This document shows, piece after piece, positions 27,917 to 53,881 of a stretch of DNA of 61,867 nucleotides (the first letter of the stretch is position 1; each line of letters starts with the position of its first letter). This stretch comes from Setaria digitata (lineage: Eukaryota > Nematoda > Chromadorea > Rhabditida > Setariidae). Position numbers and translations under genes: made by a program. A model generated the notes under the pieces. That model did no database searches, was not told the DNA's origin, and saw nothing but the letters and a program-made list of their open reading frames with translations. Location of the stretch: contig RCAB01000386.1 of assembly GCA_003640385.1 (NCBI GenBank), positions 1-61,867 of the forward strand, written 5' to 3'.

Positions 27917-30025
27917 ATGGAGAAGGGGGTCGAAATATGCCCTCATTCTGGTAGTGACAGTAATTCCATGGAAGTATTGGATGAAGCCATCTTAACACTG
28001 AAGCGCTGTTTAGCATTAACAAACGAAGTAAATGCTGGTAAATATGTCAAATGGACTGATGAAGTTAGTGAAGAGCATAGAGTGAAGGAGGTAAGTTATA
28101 GTTTTTAATTACGTTTTCCGCAAGGTTTTCGTTAAACCTGGTTAGGTATGACATCTTACTTTTCTGCATATTTAAACATCTATTAACAAATGATAAAAAA
28201 CATGACACGTATTTTTTTTTTTTTTTTAATATTATTTGTTCGTTGTCTAATAGATTGTTGCTGAAGAAGCGAACAATGCTCCAGCAATTCAGTGTAGAGA
28301 TGAAGGATGTAAATTAAATGGTTCGGTTGCGGAAGCCGAAAGTCAAACAATAGTATCCAGTATAAAAATAAAACGTATTCATATAGTTGAATACGAAAAT
28401 GAATATCAAATGGCGGACATAATGCGACTGATTACTAAAGTTCTTAGCGAGCCCTATTCCATATATACCTATCGCTATTTCATACATAATTGGCCAAAAT
28501 TATGCTTGCTGGTAAGCACTTTCCAAACAGTCTTTGGAGAAAACACCTTTAAAGAATGTTTTAAAATATGAAAATGATTGCTAAGTGCGACATATCATTT
28601 GTGATGTTGATCATTACTATTTTCTGTTATTTTCAACCTAAAAGATATTTGCACCTTATCCAAAGATGATACTTTAGCTCATTTCATGCACAGTATCTTC
28701 CTTCAGAAATGGCTTTTTTTTTTTTCTTTCATTGCTTCTCGCATTTCAACATTTTATAAAGCTGGATAGTCGTGAGTGGTCAAAATCAAATATCACTTTT
28801 TTGAATATTTGATTCTCATGTCCTAAATGGTCCGTTCTGCTTCCTCTTCTTCAGACATGTCGACGTTGTTGTCGCTTCTGTAATTTCTCCTTAATCGATA
28901 TTTTCAAAAGTTGATGAATCACAAATCTACCGTCATTGACGACTTATTTTTCTGCTAAAATATTTCATTTCATTTTCATAGTTTATTCGACTTTCCTGAG
29001 CCCGATTTCGTAATACGCGCAATGACCTTACTGCATTGATTTCACTTACTACATCCATCACACTTTCTTTATTCACTTCTATTCCTGATGTTCGTTTCTG
29101 ACGTCTTCTGTTTGCTGCTGGACAGAAACAGGACATAGTTGGTGTCAACTGCGGGAAGAATAACAATATTAACAGTGGACTGATTCATCTTTCTTCCCAC
29201 CTTGGCGCTAGTAATATTACTCATAATACTTATATCCATCGTCTGAAACACTATCGGCGAGCATCGCCTTTCGGGACACCAATGTTTTATGAAGTCAAAA
29301 AAAGAGATCGAAGTCCCTTTTGGTTGAAACTATTCAGAGCAAAAATTTCGCTGAAATTGTTTAGGCATTGGACATGAGCGATGAGAAATATGTTGGTGCA
29401 ATTGTATGCAAGCTGGATTTGAGTCGAGAAAATCGCCGTCGTGGATATATTGCAATGCTCGCGGTCGATGAATCATGTCGAAAAATGGGCATAGGTCCTT
29501 TAATATAAATTTCTTCTGCCGGTTCAAGAAATTTTAAATTTTAAAAAGGTCTTCATCTTTACTTCCTTCACAAAACCTGTAGTAATTTGCACTTGTAGGC
29601 ACTCGTTTGGTGCAGAAGGCAATATCGAATATGCAAGAAATGGGTTGTGATCAAGTGAGATTATTTGGAATACTTATGTTTCTTCCATTCCTAACATTTT
29701 CAGCGTTACGAAATGATATATATTGAAATTATTGTTCTTTTTTTTTTCCCCTGTTATTATTGGCCTTTCAGTGTCCACTGTGACCTTCAAATGCATATGA
29801 AATTTCACAGTTATCGACTTTCAGGTTGTACTGGAAACTGAAGTCACCAATTCGGACGCACTACGTTTGTACAGTAATCTAGGATTTATCCGGGAAAAAC
29901 GACTGTTTCGCTACTATTTGAATGGTGTGGATGCCTATAGGCTTAAGCTCTTCTTAACTACCATCAATGAGTCGTTACTTCTTGATCCCCCGGTATTTCT
30001 CGGCAGTACTCAATGCGTCCCATGA
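27917..30025 (+). CDS. naa-30: N-alpha-acetyltransferase 30, catalytic subunit of NatC
   Basis: Five exons: 27917-28090, 28254-28511, 29365-29494, 29599-29654 and 29825-30025, giving 272 residues. The N-terminal 120 residues are acidic and unconserved. From residue 125 the GNAT domain is very close to animal NAA30: [72 protein letters not shown] (the acetyl-CoA pyrophosphate-binding R-x-x-G-x-G/A element), [20 protein letters not shown] and [17 protein letters not shown]. NatC acetylates nascent chains beginning Met-Leu, Met-Ile, Met-Phe and similar, acting with the NAA35 and NAA38 subunits on the ribosome. A possible trans-splice or 5' acceptor (TTTTTTTAG) ends at about 27896, some 20 bases before the ATG. 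Intron 2 (28512-29364) contains an unexplained ORF (see findings). Confidence 0.95.
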
Positions 30026-31426
30026 ATTGTTTCAGACTCTTAGTGGTGATAGGTGGAAGGCATTTGTTCCGAATTTCCTTTTCTGCTTGTTAGATAAAGT
30101 GGGATACTTCTGTGAGATAAGGAGCAATAGTTTGAAAGCATATTTTTCGTTCTGTGGGAAACAGTTTGTCCTCACCAAAAATTTTCTATGCAGATTAGCG
30201 CCTACCAAAATACTTTATAGAGATATTTGCTCGTAACCTAGTCTTTGTTCCTAAATATTTATAATTACTAGTCCTTCTAAGACTTTTGATTTTGTTCCAT
30301 AATTCTTTCTTTCTAACCAGTTTCCAAAGTTACTGGCCATCATCTTTGGAATTTCTCCGTGATATCCAGATTTTAATTTCTCTTCCCTGCTGTTCACACC
30401 TTCGTGTACTTGCTGTATTTCTTTGTAGACTAAAAATGTGAGCTATCACATTTTCGAATCCTGCAGAGCTATCACATCTACTGCTAGGAGGAGTGACGAA
30501 TTTTAAGGTTGGAGAAGACATAACTGACGACAGCTTCCGGAACACTAGTTAAATTTGATGAATTCAAGTATATTAATAGTGAAAGTCAAATTTTATGGTT
30601 TTTCTTTGACACTTTATTATGCCGTCTGAGGATATCATCCCTCCACTAAAATGGAATTATCTCTTAGTTTGGATATTTTGTCTTTTACTAGTCATATGTT
30701 ACGACAAGCATGTTTATAATCCTATGTTTCAAAACGTTTAATAGCAGTTTGTATTTATAGCCTCAGTTCATTCACTCTTTTAAACATTTCCACAACGTGT
30801 AAGAGTCACTGCCAATAATTTGCCAGCTTCTACTTCGTTTCTCACCAAGACATGAGGAAAAGAAGAGGGATGTCCTATTAAGACAAAATCTATGTTTGTT
30901 AAGATCTATACGAAATAAAATTGAAAATAGTGGTAGAAACTCTAGGTCACAATACATGACCCGAACTTTTTCTATGAAATGATCAAAATTTTTTGTTCTT
31001 TCTTCAGAAACTATTGTTGAAATGGAGTAAGTGAAAATGGGAGTCCACTTGTTCTGAATGGTTTTCACTCAGAACCACTGAGGTAGCTCATGCTGAAGGC
31101 AAAGAAGCTAAAAATAATTCCAGACTGGGTCTCGAGTTCTTTAAAATGTCACTGAGTTGTAAAAAATGCATATGAATATGAACAAATTTGGAAAACATAT
31201 ATGGACAGAACGAGGACAGAGAAACGACCTACTCCAAAAACTCTGAACAATCAAAGGCTCAAATATGGAGATAACGGAACCGATTTCAGAATGGAAGGGA
31301 TTTCAAGATGGAATAATCAAGGGAAAGTCAGACGAGCAATGACTTGTTTCTGTTTCTTTTCCCACTGCTAACAAGTTAAGATAATAGTGCAACAAATATC
31401 GACGATGAATACAGCGACAGACCCCT
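30026..31426. other. Convergent intergenic region, no gene recognised
   Basis: This 1.4-kb stretch lies between the 3' ends of naa-30 and spt-16, which are transcribed towards each other. ORFs here have no recognisable family. It should contain both 3' untranslated regions. Confidence 0.6.
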
Positions 31427-39010
<7,584 letters not shown>

Positions 39011-40205
39011 TCCGACAAGTGTGTAACTTGATAATGATTGTAGATAAACTTGGATTCACGTGCGAACTACGTCTCACGTTTAACGTCTATAGTCTAGAAA
39101 TTGATATAAATTGCTCCTTTTCGATAACTAATATGATAAAGGAAGAAAGAAAACGGCAACTCCCTAAAATGTAGACTTAACCCCTCATCAGCAGACAATG
39201 CCGCCAATACTGAGACTCATTTCAACAAAGTAGAGAGTCGCTATGAAACGAACTGTTCTCACCGTTGATAAACTTAGTTACTGTGATTCGGAGATTGATT
39301 AATTGGCACATGTTAGTAATTAGCCATTTCTGTCACCTGTACTTCTATTGTCACAAGTTGCTCATTTTCTGATTTTTGCAGCTCAACACTTTGCGGGAAT
39401 GTGTAGGAGCTAAAAGTCGTTAATTACTGATAAGTAAATGGCATCAGTTCGTGAACATTTAATAGGAAGGAGAAATATGTTGATACATGGATGGAAAGAG
39501 AAGTCAATTAATGAGCGACAACCTGTCACACAGCATAACTGTCGCAATAATCGAATCAGTGTGTGACCAGCTAGCTGAGAAAGAGAAAGAACTGAGTTAA
39601 TTATGCATATCTAAGCTGGAATGGAGAATTGCGCTGAGTGGGAGTAGTGCCAACTGTCGCAGCGGAAGTAACTGTGATAGAAGTGCATAAGTTTGCAAAT
39701 GGAAGAGGAAGGCAACGGTTCGAGACTGACCAGTTCAAGCCATTCGAGACTGGTCTACGAAATAAGACCCTACCAGTATTTCGGCTTTGGCACTTTTTTG
39801 TCGCCTAGCGAATCGTTTAAATGACTGGTTTACTTGGAACTTTACTTCTTAATCTAATACACTGCACAATATTTTGTACTAGCTTGCCCACTTTATCATT
39901 TCGTAGTAAACACTTTTGCCTTGTCATTTCAGGAAACTAGCTTACTAAGTTGCATCTGTGATGGATGTTGCCTAGCACCAAACCCAAACAATGCTAAATT
40001 GCTCATATTGAAGCTGCTTTAGAGACTTACTTTATAGTTACATCCAATCCACCTCCTGTATTATATGGGTAGTTTTTCAGGATAATTTTCTTACCACTAT
40101 TAATTGTTAGACAAATTAAATTTAATCAGGCGATATTTAACTAATTTTAGCAATCTTTAGTTGTCAATTTTTGTACATTAACGCCGCTACATTTTCCGCT
40201 CCAAG

Positions 40206-40235
40206 TTTAAGGTAGTTAGCTGTAACTACCTTAAA
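40206..40235. repeat. Perfect inverted repeat, 13-bp arms, 4-nt loop
   Basis: Left arm TTTAAGGTAGTTA (40206-40218), loop GCTG, right arm TAACTACCTTAAA (40223-40235). The word GGTAGTTTA is then repeated twice more just downstream (40242-40260). Confidence 0.9.
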
Positions 40236-40310
40236 CTAATCGGTAGTTTAAGGTAGTTTAATCGTTCATTCAAAGGTATAGGTGAGTATTTTAAATCCTC
40301 TCCGCATCTC

Positions 40311-40334
40311 CTCTCTCTCTCTCTCTCTCTCTCT
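40311..40334. repeat. (CT)n microsatellite
   Basis: Twelve uninterrupted CT units. Confidence 0.9.
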
Positions 40335-41322
40335 GATAGCAGGAAGAGAGAAGACAAATTAGGGGTTTTGAAATTTTTGGATGCGTAGACGGACTGACTG
40401 ATAGACTAACGGATCGAACACTCCAGCCGTAGTAGGACAGTTCCGTTATTTATCGGGAAATATGGAAATGTTTTTGTTTCTTCGTTTTCGATACAATTTA
40501 TGCACTAAGCAGTTGATGTTTTTTCCCACAAAAAAAAAAAATGGAAGTGGTGGAGAGTTCAGTTCAACTGGAAAAAACTAGGAACCACTGGTTTGAAATT
40601 CAAAGTTCTGATTGAAACGCTGCTCATTGAATTAATCTTGCGACAAATTATCAGTTCAACCACTGTTTCTACGGTAATTTCGTCTCAATTCTTAATGATC
40701 GAGCGAGAACAGAGATAGGTACGGTAGGAGTAAGTGCCAATTTGCTAGCATGAGCTCTCTTTGAATGAGATTTTCATCTTTCTACCTAAGACACTGCTAC
40801 TGCCTCCTTCCTCACTTGGAAGACTCTAACTACTGGTAAGCAATTAGCGCTGAAACCTTAAATTTAATACAGTTGCATTGGCCAGGAAATCATATGGAGA
40901 AATGCATACTGTAATTCCTGAATACGGTATGCTGATTCTGCAGTTTTTGCTATACTGTGCTTTCTCATTCTCTCTCTTTCTCTTTTTGTCTTCCTTGCAG
41001 AAAATTATCAGCTCTCTGTTCTTTAAATTGTTTGAAAGCAAGCAATTCACAGGGCGATTAAGTGATATTTATTGATAGTAGTGCGCTGATACATAAGCTG
41101 ATAAGCTAATATAAGATAATCAGTCCGTGAGAAAATGTCGCAGTGGTCATTGTTCGAACAGCGGTCAAAACAATGATTAATATGATGACTTTCTGACTAC
41201 TGCATTAGGTGGCACTTTTCGAAAACACAACATCGATATGTGGCTTTCTCTCTCTCCTTTTATCGAATAAGATTAATTTGCAGCATTATTCACTCTGTAT
41301 TATCCTATCAGCTTAGAGTGTG

Positions 41323-41338
41323 GTGTGTGTGTGTGTGT
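41323..41338. repeat. (GT)n microsatellite
   Basis: Eight GT units. Confidence 0.9.
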
Positions 41339-43075
41339 ATTTTCTAAGATCTGAGCTTTAGGTCAAGTATGGATGATGGCTATGCTTTGAATCTAATGCT
41401 AATCACATTCACTACTGTAGAAAGCTAGTTCCTTAGAAAAGTAATGTAAGGAGTTTTTTCACCTTCGCCACTTGTTCATCCTATCAGTTCGTGTTGGGCC
41501 AGATCACTTGAATGATATCTAAGATAGATTTCAGTTACAACTTAACTCTGAAAAACAAACCTTTCCTTCACTAAATATGCCGCCATTTCCACTTCATTTA
41601 TGGCCAAGGATCCCCTTCTTCTGTACACTTCCTTGAATCTCCGTTAAGATCAAGCTGGAGCTCATTTTGCCCTCATCTGTAGTTCTCTCCTTTATTTTTA
41701 CTTTGTCAAATTATTCACGAAAACTTTGTTTCTTGTATTTGCTGAATTGTTAAAACTTTTTCTCAAATTGTCCTATATCCATTAAGAAAGGTTTCAAAGA
41801 AAGCGCATGGTACGAAATAAGTATAGATTTGTTTGTCAACCGTGAATTGGTCAGAAGTAATTAAGAGCTAATTAGCTATTAAATCTATTACATTCCAATA
41901 GATATGAACTAGGGATGAATTGATAGAAAGGAAAAAGTAGTCTGGTTGTTCATCTTAATAATTCATTCGTATTCCAATTCTGCCTTAAGAAAATTTCAGA
42001 GCAGTTGCTTTTGAAGAAGTACCAAAAAGTGGATTCAGAATCCTCCAGCTGTAGTTTCACTTCCCCCTTTCATTATTTTCCTCTTCTTTTCATTACAAAT
42101 TATAATATTAAGAGCAGAAAAATTACTTTTAAGGAGTTAAATTTTAAAAAAAAGAAAAAAAAAGTAAAAACTAGCTTCCATACTCTTCCTAGTCGTACAA
42201 ATTCTATCCGATGTATAATCTATTCTCATATATTTTCCAAGCATGCTTCGGTTTATCGTGTTTAATTAAAATAAAATATCTTTTAATTTAAGAACCAATT
42301 ATGCGAAATTATTTTGGAGAATTGGTTGTTGCTAGGTTTGCAGTGTTAACTTGCTTGTTGTTTAGACATGTTAAACTAACATTTAGAGATACTTCACTGA
42401 AGAAGCATTACCTGACTTCTTCTGCACTAGGAGTGATGCAAGTTTTTTGCATTTTGTATGAGAATCATTTCTGCAAAATTAATTTCGATATTGCAACAGG
42501 CTGAATAACAATGATGGCATTATGTGAACTACTAGTCATTAAGAAAAGACAAAAAATCCAGCAATTTCGTCGATAGAGAAGTGATCTTACCGCTGAAATG
42601 AATGGATATTTAAAAGTATTCTAATCAAAAATTTTTATGGACTGAAAATTTCAATTCGGTCTAAAAACAAATTGCACTCATTTGCACTCATTTTAGTGTT
42701 AGTGAAGAAAAAAAAAAGATCTGCTACGGAGAAAACAGTTTACTGCTAATTGTTCTTTTTGATGTTATTCTCTTCGGAGATAATTAGAAAACCCACTACT
42801 GGAAATGCTACTGAAAATCCATTCTTTATACTATGCAAACATTAAGCGCAACACATTCTTTTGCGCCTAATCTCATTCATTCCGAAAAAGTTCACTTGTT
42901 CACACGATGGAGAGCAAGTGACTGTTGTTGTATTATGATGATAAGTTGAGCTTAATTGAAAGATGTTGCTAGAATTGCATTCCAATATCAGGCAGACTTT
43001 GTTCGATTGTTCATCAGTTATCGTCCGATCTGATAATGGAACGAAAGGAGTGAAATAGGGTGATCGAGCAAGTAG

Positions 43076-43315
<240 letters not shown>

Positions 43316-44633
43316 TAATAAAAATTGTTATCGTGTATGCTGTTCCTTCAACTATGCTGCATTATTGATTTCTATAAAATTGTTTAAAATTATTTAGAAA
43401 TAAACGATACAGCTACTGTGCAGCTCACTTCATCCAAGCATTTCTCCTCTCACGTACACTTTTCCTGTTTCTGAAAATGCTACGCCTGATTCGTTAATTG
43501 TTTCCTTCATTCTTTTCATTGTCCTGGATGATCGAAGGACGACTGCTGGTGACAGTTTTGACAAAAACACTGGTCATCTGGACAGAACCGAATCGTTACT
43601 CTCTTCCTGTGGAAATTTCCATTTCTGTGCGAGTAAGCTGATGTTCAGGACAGTCGAGAAGGATATAAACATCTCGTCTCCTTTTTTTCAATTCTCGACT
43701 AATGGACTATTGCTAGGTAAGAGGGAGTGGATAACATTTTTGCTCTCTTCTAAGCAACAGAATAGCTTTGTCTTGTCCTGTCTCCTCAGTAATTAGCCAT
43801 TTCATTTGTCCACAGCACTGTTCAAATACTTTGGTGACAGTTCCGTCTCATTCTCGCTTCTGCATCCTTTCAGGCCTTTGAAGCAATGTTTCTCATCGTT
43901 CGGCTTCTTGGTTCCTCTGAGTTCAGGAAGTTTTAACGTTCGTTCAACTAGCATGCTTCTTGATTTTTGTTCGTTAATTTTTGAAAGTACTAAAAGCTTA
44001 AAGGACGTAAATTTCCCTGCTTTGCAAACTCTTCCAAATGAAAGATCTCATCTTAGCTGCCGATTCCAATCTCTCAGTTCATTTTGAAATAGCATACCAA
44101 TGAACTGAACTTATCTTTCCAGGAATTTTCTTGAAATTATTTATCCCCAACATTGGATAATTTCCGTTTCCTCAATGGGTCTCTTCTGCTAATTCATCTA
44201 TCCATTCATTAATGCATCATTTCCATCACTTTTGCCAGAACTTATGGACATTGATTGGTAGCCAGAACTAATCCTATACTTTTAGAAGGACTTATTAATT
44301 ATCGCAATTACCTAGGATTTGTTAGAGGTAATGAGTTTTAACATTAGTTGAGGGGAAACTTGCTCGAGTAAAGGTAGTGCGACCATTTCATCCTTTCAGA
44401 ATAGAGTCTACTTATTAAGCTGCAATATACGTTATATCGCAAGTGTGAATACACCTGAAAACGTTCCCTACGTGAAAACGTTTTCCTTCTAGGAAAGAAT
44501 AATTACATCCATCAATTTCGCAACAGTACATGATTCATAACTTCATAGCTTGAAAAATTCGAAGATCGCTGTGAATTCGGATGAATGATAAGGAAGTAAT
44601 CAGATGTCGGAGTGAGTTTCAGATTCAGGATAG

Positions 44634-52146
<7,513 letters not shown>

Positions 52147-53881
52147 CTCTGAAGATGCCTATCACATAAATTGTTCCTGTGCTTTTTATAAAAAGAATTC
52201 GAAGATTTTAAGATTCCATTTCTGTGTTACGTTCCGTTTTTCTGCTATGAATTTTGGCTTACTTAAGTCCTAGGACACTTTATAACGCGGATTATTTCTG
52301 CTGTTTAGAACTATTTCCTCTGTTTTCGTTAGGTGTAACTAGATGAAGACAGTTATTTTTGCGTTTTACACAATTTTCACATTTTTTATTACGTTTTACA
52401 CAACGTGACTTTTTTCATCCGAAATTTATAATATATGGAAATCTGTGGTGTTGTTCAGTACTCAAATACCGCTCATTTTTAACGCTTCATCTCAGCTCGA
52501 CTTCAATATATTTTAGTTAGAAATCATATGTTTTTCTTTGGCATACAATAAAAAAGAATGATTTAGATATTGATGTTTCATTACAAGCTAGAGTTAACCT
52601 ATCTATTGATTCTGAGATTTTCTGCATGTGAGAAGACTTAGTTTAGGAAGATTTTCGGAATCGATAGCTAAAACTCCGAGAATTAAAGTCGCTTTTCTAA
52701 TGACAGCAATACTTGAAATTTATTTTGGAATGGCTCAGTACTGAATGAGGAAATCAGTAAAACTGCAGTATTTTGTGCCTCTTTAATAAGCAATAAATAA
52801 TTGTTGTTGAATTCCGACATTTCTTATTGGATTATTGCAGATGTTTGTGCCAACTTTAAAAGCATTCATTATGCTGTATCTGGATAATCTTCCATAAGTA
52901 TATCATATCATATTCCTATGAAATGGATGATGGGATGGCTGTACCTAAGCTCTCATATCATTGTAATACCTTGGTTACTAGTATTTAGTGGGTTAAAAAA
53001 AAGCGGCGCATAGTGTAGTGATCACTGAGTGGCTTCTTTTTGAAATAAGGTGGTTGCATTTTTTTCATTTCTTCTATGGTGACTTTTCGGTTAATTTGTT
53101 TTGAAATTCGAACAGCAGCCTATCAGTTCGTTTTCCCTTTCCTTCTCTCTCCTCTTCCTCTCCCTTGTCTTTCTTAGATGGGTCCTTGGGATAAAAACTC
53201 ACTGCATGACACTGAATGTTTATAGGCGTGATAGCAGACGGTCAGTGTCATCCATTGCCTTCACTTCCATCCCCAACATCTTTAATGGTCATCATTTTGG
53301 CGACATTGAAACATGTGCTTCAAATTATCCTCCATTTGCTTCTTCATTGCAGGAAATTGCACTGTGCCGAGGAAGTATTTCAGAATTTTACATTGAAGCT
53401 ACCTGACTGATTCAGAATGAGTAGTATCCCTTTAATGCGACGCTCACAAAGGTTGTCTTCAAGTTTTGTTTGCAGGTAGTTTGTAATTTAAAAGTTACTC
53501 TATTAGAGTTCCAGAACCCACGTTTCTTCTTGTTAAAACATGGTGTTATTGCACAGAAAAGCTTTGTCTGAAAGGAAAATGAGAGTGCCATCGATATCTG
53601 TGCAAAAGTTAACAGGAGAATATTTCTATTTGAGGATAATGTGTTGCCATTCTTGCATGCTAATCATCCTTTCTTTTTTCTTTCATAATATTTATATTAT
53701 TTATTTCATATACGCTACTGATATGGTATGGCATGTAATGGTCGAATTAACACTTCCTTTGTAATTTGCAAGCTTCATTTTTTAAGTGAAAGTTTATATT
53801 ATATGCTTGGACTAGTCTAAATTCCATTCATTTATCCTCCAGCAGTTCTTATTCAGGCACTCATGTTCCGCATTACCACCA
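52147..53881. other. Intergenic region, no gene recognised
   Basis: This 1.7 kb after the epimerase contains its 3' untranslated region (a candidate AATAAA at 52547-52552) and several ORFs of 60-100 codons rich in Ser, Phe and Leu that look like chance frames. Confidence 0.55.

Noticed and set aside
29330..29527. Minus-strand ORF over NAA30 exon 3
   Set aside because: Antisense shadow of the conserved GNAT exon.
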